DNA from: Adiantum capillus-veneris
Taxonomy: Eukaryota; Streptophyta; Polypodiopsida; Polypodiales; Pteridaceae
Direction of reading: 5' to 3'
Assembly (NCBI GenBank): GCA_014529385.2
Contig: CM043971.1
Span: forward strand, 28,723,709 to 28,787,708
DNA: 64,000 bases
In this document: piece by piece, positions 54,888 through 64,000 of the stretch
Numbering within the stretch: the first letter of the stretch is position 1
Layout of the letters: every line of letters starts with the position of its first letter
Made by a program: the position numbers and the translations under genes
The notes under the pieces: model-generated
Databases searched by the model: none
Seen by the model: only the letters and a program-made list of their open reading frames with translations
What the model was told of the DNA's origin: nothing

Positions 54888-56481
54888 TGTAACATTTAAT
54901 GGCCTAAAAACTTATGTGTAGCGGAAATTAGCATGAACATAGTGGGCATTTCATTAGAATAGATTCCTAATGAGAATTACAAGAGTGCTTTGGTGGAGAG
55001 AGCAACAAAAAGCATAACACCTAGTTAGATAGCATCGACAATACTTTCAAAAGAGAGAGAAATTAATCTATTGACAACAGTTGAGGACCGGATTTTCATG
55101 GAGCCGGTCCCCCCTCCAAAAGGCTTTGTATTATGGTTTCTCCCATCAAGAGAGACATTGTACAATACAATTCTTTGTGTTCCTTCAATACTAGCTAGTG
55201 CAATGAAGATGGAAACCTCATGCACCTAGCACAACACTTATCAAACACGACATCAATTCCCTCACGGTCTCAGACCCAAGACCTCACACACCATGAGAGA
55301 TGGTGAGAGCTAGCAGGGTATGAGAGTAGATTGAGAGGAAGAAGGAGTAGTACTACGAGAAAGAAGTATTTCTCCTCAGATAATCACTCCTATTAGCATA
55401 GCTTAGCTTAGTAATTAGCTTGGTAGAGGAGATGAGCATGCATTGAAGCTTGGCTCTTGGTTGGATTTGCATCCACATGCCAAGAGTGTGTTGATGTAGG
55501 CTTCTATCTCACAAGCTTGGAGTAGGTGATGAGCTCTCCATTAAAGCTTGGGAGGAGATAGAGTATTCTTTCTTCACACATGGTCAAGTGTGAGTGTGAG
55601 TGTGTGTGTGTTAATGCCAAGCAAAAATCATCCCCCTCTATCTCTTGGGCGAGCCCCTCTTGCTAATTAGGTCTTGGAGCAGTCTCATTGGCTCTCCCCA
55701 AGTCAAGCCAATCACAATTAAGCAGCATAAGTGATAGCCTTCTGACATGTGTCCCCCTTTCCCCTTTTGTGAGATCTTTAGGTAATTAAATAATTAAACT
55801 AAACTCTCATTGGACCCCTTTGCCTCCTGGCCAATAGGAATCAGGCAAGCCATGGGGCTCCTGAATGCTCATTGGACCCCTTGGGAGACTGCCCAATAGT
55901 CTTCTAGGAGACTTAATTCTCATTGGTTTCCTTTATTAAATGTTTTTAAATTAATAAGACTAGATTTACTCTAGCTTAATTTTGATTGATCCACTTCAAG
56001 GGTCATCCAATAGAAATTGGGCACACCTTGTGGGCATCTGGTCTAGGGAGCTGACATGTGTCCCTCATTCCCTTTGTGTAAAGGGAGCCTGTGTGTGTGT
56101 GTGGCTTTCTCTCTCATCCGCTACCTTTAGGGCTCTCCCCCTCCCATGTAGGGATGTGCAAAGACTTTTAGGGCACACACAAAGCATCCAATTTTCCCTA
56201 GGGTTGACCTTTGGACACAACCTTTGAATTTTGGAACCTTAGCATTTTGGAAGTCTGAATGGGCTGAACCTTAGGGTCTTTTTAGCCCATTGTTGCACAT
56301 GGCTCTTTTGCAGATGGCCCCCCCTTTGGATCCCTATTTTCCCTCCTTTGGATCCCTACTGTGGCCGGTCTGCTAGCTTAACCAATATTCTAGCTTTTTC
56401 TCCCTTGGCCTTCCCCACATTAAATGATCAGTTTAATATGAGAAAATCATTTAGGAGAATTAGATATTGATTATTATGACA
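54888..56481 (-). repeat. 3' LTR of element F
   Basis: 1594 bp; on the coding strand it runs from TGTCATAATAATC to GTTACA. It contains alternating ATTGG and CCAAT boxes: ATTGG at 55687, 55809, 55871 and 55922; CCAAT at 55708, 55831, 55893 and 56007. Three pairs are spaced 21-22 bp apart. Ordinary open frames inside are repeated in the other LTR and are not genes. Confidence 0.93.
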
Positions 56482-56817
56482 TTACCTCTCTCTTGAAATC
56501 ATAGTCGTCCTCGACTATGGTGTAGAGAAGATAAAGCATGTTTATGAGTCCTTTTCTTAGCGGGTAGAGGATCCCTATGTTACCCTACGACATCATTCCA
56601 CAATGGATGACTTGTCCATTTGGCGCTTGAGAGCCTGAGGCTGCCGCAAGCACGTCTGCACATTAGTCCTATCAGTCTTCCATAGTAGAGTGACAAGCTC
56701 TACTTGGTGTTTGGGAGACGTCGTCTTCGCAAACTTGATCTAAGCATGCATACTACTTCATTTTTGTGCACAAATAAAGAAAAAGAGAGTCTTATAAGAC
56801 AAAAATTTTGTTCATTT

Positions 56818-59748
56818 TTAACATTTTGTACATTTGCTTACTCTTGGGAAGCATTGTAAGCATTGACAAGGTTTTAGGTTATCCTTTAATTGTATGCCTT
56901 GCATCCATCTAGCATCTTCAAAAGGATAATTCTTAAACTTAATAAGATATCGTCGGATAGTCTTACTGCCTCTTAGTACCTTGTCTTCATGTCGGAGAAT
57001 GGACTTGGGCTGCAGCACCTCTTCTTGGTCCTCGATCTCCGGTGGGTCTTCAATAGTTGGTTCTTGAGGTGGCTCTCCTTTGTAAGGCTTTAATAGGCTC
57101 ACATGAAAAGCGTTGTGTATGAGCCAATGATTGGGCAACTTGAGTTGATAGGCCATCTCATTGATTGGCCTACGAATCTGAAAGGGACCATAGTACCTTT
57201 TTGCTAGTTTAGCATAGTACTTTTGGTGACCCGTAGGATTCTTGCCCGTTGTGTGCCTTAATCGAGCCTTGGGAAACTTTAACAAGACCCAATCGTTTTC
57301 TTTAAAGGCTTGGGCTCTTCTGTGCTTGTCAGCAATAGCCTTTTGCCTTTGCTGTGAGATAGAGATAGCATCCTTAATCTTTTGGAAAGATTCTTGTAGG
57401 TCGTGGCTATACTCATCTGCAGCGAAGATCTTCCCATGTACCTTAAGTAGCAAGGGACTTTTTGATCTTCCCTCAATTACCTCGAAAGGTGCTTTTCCCG
57501 GGGAAGTATGTACAGTGTTATTGTAAGCATACTCCACTAAGGGTAAGTACTTCTCCCATTGGGATCTTTGATCTACTTCCGTTACATAGGCTTTTAGTAG
57601 ATCGAGAATGGTTAGGTTAGCTATTTTACTTTGGCCATCAGTTTGTGGATGATAGGCCCAAGAGAAGTTTAGCCTTGTTCCTAAATTCTCAAAGAGACCC
57701 TTCCAAAAATTACTGGTCATTCTAGGATCTCTATCCGACACTATGGACATGGGCAAGCCATGGTACTTGAAAATTTGTGAAATAAAGAGGGTTGCCATTT
57801 GATGGGCTTTGATAGTCTTTTTGACAGGTATAAAATGAGCTTGTTTACTAAACCTGTCTACTATCGTCCATATTCTCGTATTCCCATGGTTAGACTTAGG
57901 CAATCCAAAGATAAAATCCATGGATATGCTCTCCCATGGTGAATTAGGGATTGGCAAGGGTTGAAGAAATCCAAGTTGCTTCCCTCTATCAAATTTTGTC
58001 TTTTGGCATACCACACATTTGGAAACATACTCTTGTATGTTCACTTTCATGGTAGGCCAATAGAAATATGTTTCAATTCCCTTTAAGGTAGACTGAATCC
58101 CTCTATGCCCCGCATAAGGTGGAGCATGAGATTCATACATTACTTTCTCACGTAGTGAGTTAGTAACGCATAGTCTATTGCCATAGAGAAGATAACCATC
58201 TTGTAAAGTAAATGGTTCTTCTTTCTTCCCTAATGCAAGGGCTGAAATCACATCTCTAAAATCGGGATCAATAGCATACTCATCTATCATTGAAGATAGA
58301 TCATTATGAGTTGCTATGGAAACCGCATTCACTCTCGGCCGTCTTGAGAGTGCATCAGCTACTTGATTATGCTTGCCAGCAATGTGAGCAATATGAAAAT
58401 GAAATTGCGAAAGGAAATTTTCCCACCTCATTTGTTTGTCGGAGAGCTTGGTCTGCGTCATGAAGTACTTAAGACTTTGGTGATCCGTTCGCAGAATGAA
58501 AGGAGTCCCCAATAAATAGTGCTTCCATGAGTCTAAGGCATGTAGAACTGCAAGGAGTTCCTTTTCGTATATGCCTAGAGTTTGGTCAACAGGGTCGAGC
58601 ATTCGACTCTCATAGCCTATGGCGTGCCCTTCTTGGAGCAAAATAGCTCCAAGGCAATCACCACAAGCATCGCATTGGACCTCAAATGGTTTTGAGAGAT
58701 CCGGTAGTGTAAGCACAGGTTGAGAGATAAGCTTTTCTTTAATCTTTTCGAAAGCATTGTTCTCCTTAGCAGACCATGTATACCTAACGCTTTTCTTTGT
58801 TAGGTCATGTAATGGTCCCACAATTTGTGAGAACTTTTTTATGAAGCGTCTATAGTATGCACACATACCTATGAAGCTTGTTAGTTCATGAAGATTCCTT
58901 GGTTTAGGCCATCCTTTTATCACCTCTAACTTGGATGGATCCATTTGGATGCCATCTTGAGAGATAATGTGACCTAAATACTGAATCTCTTGCAAGAAAA
59001 ATTCACTTTTCTTTCGATTAACATAAAGTTTATTCTCTCTTAAAACTTGAAATATTACCTGGAGGTGTTGCTTGTGTTCCTCCAATGAATTAGAGTAGAT
59101 GATAATATCATCAAAGAACACTCCAGTGAAGGTTCGATGAGGCCTGAACGGCTTCTCCATCAAGCGGTTGAATGTGGCTGGTGCATTGGTCAAGCCAAAA
59201 GGCATGACAATGTATTCGTAAAGACCAAATGTAGTACGAAATGCGGTCTTTACAATGTCTTGATCAACTATCCTTATTTGATGATAGCCACTTTTTAGGT
59301 CAACCCTACTGAAGTAGGTCGATCCTTGTAGCTTATCAAATAGGTCTTCTACCCGTGGAACGGGAAACCTGTTCTTGATAGTGATCCTATTTAGTGCTCT
59401 ATAGTCGACACACATACGATATGTGCCGTCTTTCTTTTGCACTAATAGCACAGGTGAGCAAAATGGAGATGAGCTTGGCCTAACCATACCCTTCTCAACT
59501 AACTCATGCACTTGCCGCATAATCTCCTCTTGTTGAGCTTGAGAAACTCTATAAGGAGGTTTATTAGGCGGTGAACTTCCTGGAAGAAGTTCAATTGCAT
59601 GGTCATCATTACCTCGTTTAGGAGGTAGCTCACAAGGGATGTCGTCAATAAAAACATCTTGAAAGCCCTTGAGAAAATTGGATAACTCTAATTCCTTTTG
59701 GTTGCTTTTATTTTCTTTTGCTAAAGCATTAGGTTCCCTTAGGCTCAT
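56818..59748 (-). CDS. Element F pol: reverse transcriptase, RNase H, integrase, chromodomain-like
   Basis: A single open frame of 976 codons. Reverse transcriptase (about residues 50-300): VLLVQKKDGTYRMCVDYRAL, VDLKSGYHQIRI, MPFGLTNAPATF and catalytic FFDD (59107-59118). RNase H (about 370-480): VQCDACGDCLGA, YEKELLAVLHAL, RTDHQSLKYF and VADALSRR. Integrase: HAPPYAGHRGI ... CVVCQK, Asp in SMDFIFGLP, Asp in VSDRDPRM; the catalytic Glu position reads TDGQSKIAN, with Lys (codon 57625-57627). The end (ILRHEDKVLRGSKTIRRYLIKF) is chromodomain-like but weak. The frame starts only ~30 residues before reverse transcriptase, so there is no protease. Its ATG overlaps the gag end by 20 bp in another frame. 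Confidence 0.95.
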   Translation of the reverse strand: MSLREPNALAKENKSNQKELELSNFLKGFQDVFIDDIPCELPPKRGNDDHAIELLPGSSPPNKPPYRVSQAQQEEIMRQVHELVEKGMVRPSSSPFCSPVLLVQKKDGTYRMCVDYRALNRITIKNRFPVPRVEDLFDKLQGSTYFSRVDLKSGYHQIRIVDQDIVKTAFRTTFGLYEYIVMPFGLTNAPATFNRLMEKPFRPHRTFTGVFFDDIIIYSNSLEEHKQHLQVIFQVLRENKLYVNRKKSEFFLQEIQYLGHIISQDGIQMDPSKLEVIKGWPKPRNLHELTSFIGMCAYYRRFIKKFSQIVGPLHDLTKKSVRYTWSAKENNAFEKIKEKLISQPVLTLPDLSKPFEVQCDACGDCLGAILLQEGHAIGYESRMLDPVDQTLGIYEKELLAVLHALDSWKHYLLGTPFILRTDHQSLKYFMTQTKLSDKQMRWENFLSQFHFHIAHIAGKHNQVADALSRRPRVNAVSIATHNDLSSMIDEYAIDPDFRDVISALALGKKEEPFTLQDGYLLYGNRLCVTNSLREKVMYESHAPPYAGHRGIQSTLKGIETYFYWPTMKVNIQEYVSKCVVCQKTKFDRGKQLGFLQPLPIPNSPWESISMDFIFGLPKSNHGNTRIWTIVDRFSKQAHFIPVKKTIKAHQMATLFISQIFKYHGLPMSIVSDRDPRMTSNFWKGLFENLGTRLNFSWAYHPQTDGQSKIANLTILDLLKAYVTEVDQRSQWEKYLPLVEYAYNNTVHTSPGKAPFEVIEGRSKSPLLLKVHGKIFAADEYSHDLQESFQKIKDAISISQQRQKAIADKHRRAQAFKENDWVLLKFPKARLRHTTGKNPTGHQKYYAKLAKRYYGPFQIRRPINEMAYQLKLPNHWLIHNAFHVSLLKPYKGEPPQEPTIEDPPEIEDQEEVLQPKSILRHEDKVLRGSKTIRRYLIKFKNYPFEDARWMQGIQLKDNLKPCQCLQCFPRVSKCTKC

Positions 59749-61060
59749 TGGAACCCTTGTTTTCCGGGGGCTTATTATTTCTTTTTGCCCCCATTTGGAA
59801 ATTGATTCGAGAGGCGACCATAGTGTGGTGTATTACCGCCGATATGGTACGTGGTCTTTGGGAGTTGACATACGCCGCCATTTCTTCGGTTAAGCCCGCA
59901 CAAAATTGTTGCTTTTGCTCTCCAAAATCCAACTTTTTGAAGACACTGGCTTTGAGTTGTAGGTCCCAAAACTTGTCTACATATTTGTGGATAGATTCAT
60001 TGGGAGAGAGCTTTAAGCTTCGCCATTCGGTGAGTACTTTGTCTTTGGCATCGGTGGCCAAAAACTGCTTCATAATGGAAGCTCTTAAATCTTTCCATGT
60101 TCGTGGAGCTTTACCGTTGGCTCGTAGGCTAGACCACCATTGTTTGGCGGACTTTTGCAAGTGCATAGCTACATGGCGTAGCTTAGAGGACTCCGTGAAG
60201 CCCTCATCTCCAAACGCCGCATCGAATTGTTGGATAAAGTCCAAGACTTTGTCCGTAGCACCAAAGGTACCATCATAGGTAAGGAAAGAGATGCTCTTCC
60301 CTCCCTCTTTGAATTTCTTCAACTTGGACGACCTCTTCCATGCGGCATAGGATTTCCTATGGCCTCTTCTTTTTGATGGTTCAAAGGTTGCACCATCACT
60401 TTCTTCAGAAGGTGAAGAATTTGAAGAAGGTGGAGAAGAGGGTGACCTCTTTCTCGCCTTTTTCTTGTCTTGATCTTTGTCGTCTTCACCATAGCTTTCA
60501 TAAGAGGAAGAGGATGAAGAAGATGGAGAAGAGGGTGTCCTCTTTCTCGCCTTTTTCTTCTCTTGCTTTTTATCATCCCTCTTTGAATTATGGCGTGGAG
60601 AAGAGTGTGATGGTTTTCTCCGCTTTGGTGGTGATGGAGAGCGTTTAGCCCGCCGTCTTTGTGGAGCCATCTCCGCCGAGGTGGCTGGAGACTCGCTTCT
60701 TTCTCGTTCCTTCGGTGGAGGCTCTTGAGTTCTCCTTTGGGAAGGAGATGCATCATCAAGAAGTAAATTCTTGAGCCCTTCATATGAATTCTCTTCTTCT
60801 TCCCGAATCGGAGAGAGACCTCTTTTGGTAGTCTCACAAGGAGGCTTCCTAGGTGTTCTCTCGTCATGGTGATGAGCTTGGAGAATCCCGTGAGCACGAA
60901 GCTGCCGTTGTACTTCACTTTGGAGAGATGGATTGCCCATGGCTTGTTGAAGCCTACAAACAAGATAGTTAACAAGCATTGAAGCATCATTAGTAGCTTG
61001 CTCATGAGCAAAATCAAAGGTATCAACATTAATTTCACTCTCTTTACTATTGTCAGCCAT
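59729..61060 (-). CDS. Element F gag with Arg/Ser- and Lys-rich repeats
   Basis: Open frame of 443 codons from ATG at 61060 (MADNSKESEINVDTF). Residues about 95-240 are an unstructured Arg/Ser/Lys/Glu-rich region with a tandem repeat: KKARKRTPSSPSSSSSSS and later KKARKRSPSSPPSSNSSP, each preceded by an acidic/lysine stretch. This could act as a nuclear-localisation or RNA-binding segment. The capsid core follows (TYDGTFGATDKVLDFIQQF, AKQWWSSLRANGKAPRTW, SPNESIHKYVDKFWDL). It stops at NEPKGT without a zinc knuckle. The expected knuckle and protease segment is absent, as if deleted, and pol starts at once. Confidence 0.93.
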   Translation of the reverse strand: MADNSKESEINVDTFDFAHEQATNDASMLVNYLVCRLQQAMGNPSLQSEVQRQLRAHGILQAHHHDERTPRKPPCETTKRGLSPIREEEENSYEGLKNLLLDDASPSQRRTQEPPPKERERSESPATSAEMAPQRRRAKRSPSPPKRRKPSHSSPRHNSKRDDKKQEKKKARKRTPSSPSSSSSSSYESYGEDDKDQDKKKARKRSPSSPPSSNSSPSEESDGATFEPSKRRGHRKSYAAWKRSSKLKKFKEGGKSISFLTYDGTFGATDKVLDFIQQFDAAFGDEGFTESSKLRHVAMHLQKSAKQWWSSLRANGKAPRTWKDLRASIMKQFLATDAKDKVLTEWRSLKLSPNESIHKYVDKFWDLQLKASVFKKLDFGEQKQQFCAGLTEEMAAYVNSQRPRTISAVIHHTMVASRINFQMGAKRNNKPPENKGSNEPKGT

Positions 61061-61459
61061 TCTAACAACTTTTAGGTGTAAACTTTTTAGGTGTACTTTG
61101 GCACTTCAAGCCCTAGTTGCTATTCCTCTTTACCCCTTTAGAAAAAGCACTCAAGCTACTGTACCCGCGGCTCAAATACCATTAATTGCAAGGAATAGAA
61201 GAGAGGGTTTTTCGACACCAAAACAGCACCGGCTCCTGTCAAGCTTCTAATAGCTCAATAGTGGTTAAGCCATAGGCAAGCCTCGTAGGAGTCCACTATT
61301 AAGACCATAGCTCTCGACGGTGATGCCCCGTTAACTGCACGAAGGCAGGCGCACTGCAAGGCTAAAAAATCCCTATTCTACTTACTCACAGGCAATTAAT
61401 AATACCAACCATTTGTAGCTAGCTTGAGGACCTCCCTTCTTGAGCAAGAAAAGAGAAAC

Positions 61460-61477
61460 CTTGGGCTCTGATACCAA
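61460..61477 (-). promoter_or_regulatory. Primer-binding site of element F (tRNA-Met)
   Basis: On the minus strand TTGGTATCAGAGCCCAAG directly follows the 5' LTR, matching the initiator tRNA-Met site common in plant LTR elements. About 400 bp of leader separate it from the gag start; nothing else is seen there. Confidence 0.9.
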
Positions 61478-63062
61478 TGTAACATTTAATGGCCTAAAAA
61501 CTTATGTGTAGCGGAAATTAGCATGAACATAGTGGGCATTTCATTAAAATAGATTCCTAATGAGAATTACAAGAGGGCTTTGGTGGAGAGAGCAACAAAA
61601 AGCATAACACCTAGTTAGATAGCATCGACAATACTTTCAAAAGAGAGCGAAATTAATCTATTGACAACAGTTGAGGACCGGATTTTCATGGAGCCGGTCC
61701 CCCCTCCAAAAGGCTTTGTATTCTGGTTTCTCCCATCAAGAGAGACATTGTACAATACAATTCGTTGTGTTCCTTCAAGACTAGCTAGTGCAACGAAGAT
61801 GGAAACTTCATGCACTAAGCAAAACACTTAACAAACACAACTTGAATTATCCCCGTTCTCAGACCCAAGACCTCACACACCTTCGAAGATGGTGAGAGCT
61901 ACCAGGGTATGAGAGTAGATTGAGAGGAAGAAGGAGTATATTACGAGAAAGATGTACATCTCCTCACATAATCACTCATATGTAGCATAGCTTAGCTTAG
62001 TAATTAGCCTGGTAGAGGAGATGAGCATGCATTGAAGCTTGGCTCTTGGTTGGATTTGCATCCACATGCCAAGAGAGTGTTGATGTAGGCTTCTATCTCA
62101 CAAGCTTGGAGTAGGTGATGAGTTCCCCATTAAAGCTTGGGAAGAGATAGTCTTCTCCTCCTTCACACATGAGCTTGTGTGAGTGTGTGTGTGATAATGC
62201 CTTCCAAAAATCAGCCCCCTCTCTCTCTTGGGCGAGCCCTCTTGCTAATTGCTCTTGCTGAAGCCTCATTGGCCCTCCCCAAGTCAAGCCAATTACAATT
62301 AAGCAGCATAAGTGATAGCCTTCTGACATGTGTCCCCCTTTCCCCTTTTGTGAGAGCTTTAGGTAATTAAATAATTAAACTAAACTCTCATTGGACCCCT
62401 TTGCCTCCTGGCCAATAGGAATCAGGCAAGCCATGGGGCTCCTGAATGCTCATTGGACCCCTTGGGAGACTGCCCAATAGTCTTCTAGGAGACTTAATTC
62501 TCATTGGTTTCTTTTATTAAATGTTTTTAAATTAATTAAACTAGATTTACTCTAGCTTAATTCTCATTGGTCCACTTCAAGGGTCATCCAATAGAAATTG
62601 GGCACACCTTGTGGGCATCTGGTCTAGGGAGCTGACATGTGTCCCTCATTCCCTTTGTGTAAAGGGAGCCTGTGTGTGTGTGTGGCTTTCTCTCTCATCC
62701 CCTACCTTTAGGGCTCGCCCCCTCCCATGTAGGGATGTGCAAAGACTTTTAGGGCACACACAAAGCATCCAATTTTCCCTAGGGTTGACCTTTGGACACA
62801 GCCTTTGAATTTTGGAACCTTAGCATTTTGGAAGTCTGAATGGGCTGAACCTTAGGGTCTTTTTAGCCCATTGTTGCACATGGCTCTTTTGCAGATGGCC
62901 CCCCCTTTGGATCCCTATTTTCCCTCCTTTGGATCCCTACTGTGGCCGGTCTGCTAGCTTAACCAATATTCTAGCTTTTTCTCCCCTGGCCTTCCCCACA
63001 TTAAATGATCAGTTTAATATGAGAAAATCATTTAGGAGAATTAGATATTGATTATTATGACA
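61478..63062 (-). repeat. 5' LTR of element F
   Basis: 1585 bp, matching 54888-56481 with scattered differences. It carries the same ATTGG/CCAAT boxes (about 62268-62610). On the coding strand it starts TGTCATAATAATC at 63062. Confidence 0.93.
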
Positions 63063-64000
63063 TTGATCTCATCTTTCAAGCCATTATCAATTTCTTTAGA
63101 TTATCCTTATTGAACTTGACTTCATAAAATTTGTCCCTTATTTAAATAATAGAGTGATAGATAATTTTTTGTTGACTCCTCCTCAAACATTTATGAGGTC
63201 TCATTCCATTTGGGAGATTTCTCTTTTAATATGTTTCTCTAGCTTAATTCTTTCAATTGTTGGTCCATCTTTTCAACTTTGCATTGAAGCTAGGTATTCA
63301 TTTGACTTTTTCTTCCCTTGTCTCTTCCATCATGAAATTTAGCCATGTTTCAGCTCTTGCTAGAGTCTAGCACGGCTTTCCTTAGATGTGGTTTTTTCCC
63401 TTGAGGCTCATGAGCTTTGATATATTGTCACAATGCTTGTTTATATGTTGATTTAAGACCAATTGTAGCTATGATCTAGGATATCTGCTAGGATGTAGCT
63501 TGCCCTACTACCACATCATCTAGGACTCTTTTAGAGAAATATACAACCACAACCCTAGTGCATTTTAGTCCATTTGTATGGTTTTTATTTGGTATTTCAG
63601 CATCTGTTGTCCAACTGAATCAACTACTATATTTTTTACAATGAATGCTAATAAAATCTTCAAATCAAACTATTTCTTTAAATTAATTATAATTATTTTT
63701 GTTGGGCTTTCCACTAATTAGGTGAAATAGTGGGATTTTCTTTTGACTGTGCTTTGCATTAGAAGCCTTGTCCATAAAATTGATTCATCCTCTACATAGG
63801 TGTTTGGATTAGCATGAGAAATACTTCTAGTTCTCTACACATTGTGGCCTCATCACTATGATGGTCCTTTATAGAAGTCTCAAAACAATTAGATTTGAGT
63901 TTTTTTGGGTGGTTTTTTGTAGTATTTTCTTCATCAAAAATTCCTATTAACATTGACAAGCCTTGCATCATCATCTTCTCATCATAGATACTGCATGCAT
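63063..64000. other. Unassigned flank right of element F
   Basis: Begins with the TTGA duplication. Continuation of the locus interrupted by F. The minus strand has one short charged ORF (63792-63974). No recognisable gene, repeat or LTR. Confidence 0.4.

Larger units (their letters stand above)
54888..63062 (-). mobile_element. Element F: chromovirus-like Ty3/gypsy lacking protease
   Basis: 8.2 kb on the minus strand with LTRs of 1594 bp (54888-56481) and 1585 bp (61478-63062). TTGA flanks both sides (54884-54887 and 63063-63066). Next to the right LTR the minus strand reads TTGGTATCAGAGCCCAAG, the exact initiator tRNA-Met primer-site type. A purine tract (aagagagaggtaa) adjoins the left LTR. 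Gag and pol are each fully open. A diverged chromodomain-like end on pol suggests a chromovirus. Zinc knuckle and protease are missing between gag and pol. High LTR similarity implies a recent insertion. Confidence 0.95.

Noticed and set aside
55982-56227. Small ORF with a Cys/Val-rich segment, repeated at 62611-62808
   Set aside because: Part of the two LTRs of element F; it follows from a tg microsatellite.
56818-59748. Endogenous plant pararetrovirus
   Set aside because: LTR pair, target duplication, tRNA-Met site and an integrase show an LTR retrotransposon; there is no movement protein or coat protein of that group.

Overview
The window reads as a transposon-filled stretch of a large plant nuclear genome. 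I find no convincing host gene, rRNA, tRNA or CRISPR array. Nested LTR retrotransposons of both Ty1/copia and Ty3/gypsy type, long AC/AG microsatellites, a MITE-like element and decayed non-LTR-like fragments fill most of it. The mix of ageing full-length Ty3 elements with fresh insertions resembles a conifer or another gymnosperm, but that placement is inference; only 'land plant' is well supported.

Layout. 1-1709: 3' end of a Ty3 element (element C). 1710-5689: low-information DNA with a decayed ORF1-like fragment split by a MITE-like element, then microsatellites. 5690-11198: complete but decayed minus-strand Ty1/copia element with a CATGG target duplication. 11324-11954: second ORF1-like fragment, inverted. 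12187-about 20150: decayed minus-strand Ty3 element (D) with an extra coiled-coil ORF after integrase. 20518-49930: large plus-strand Ty3 element (B), same family as C. Element B is split inside its integrase by element A (29668-41808), a young Ty3 element of the Tat type with two RNase H domains. 49931-50190: (GA)n/(CT)n tracts. About 50430-51600: copia remnant. About 51650-54067: LTR end, primer site and gag of another Ty3 element (E). 54888-63062: young minus-strand chromovirus-like element (F). 54068-54887 and 63063-64000 flank F and are unassigned.

Most interesting structures. Element B carries a palindromic 22-mer (arms GTAAATAATC and GATTATTTAC) repeated about every 285 bp, four times between its primer site and gag and three times between pol and the 3' ORF, with a decayed copy in each LTR. 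B also has a second retropepsin-like domain after integrase, an extra HHCC zinc finger before integrase, and a long post-pol ORF ending in a coiled coil and a C-terminal domain shared with C. Element A has two tandemly duplicated unknown ORF pairs between its 5' LTR and gag, one with an F-box-like signature; its ordinary RNase H has lost catalytic residues while the extra archaeal-type RNase H keeps them. Element F has an open gag and pol but no zinc knuckle or protease between them.

History. A lies inside B and has very similar LTRs, so it is younger than B. B's 5' LTR has lost its first ~350 bp, including the TATA box, and abuts D. Integrase catalytic residues are damaged in B, D and F but present in A and in the copia element.
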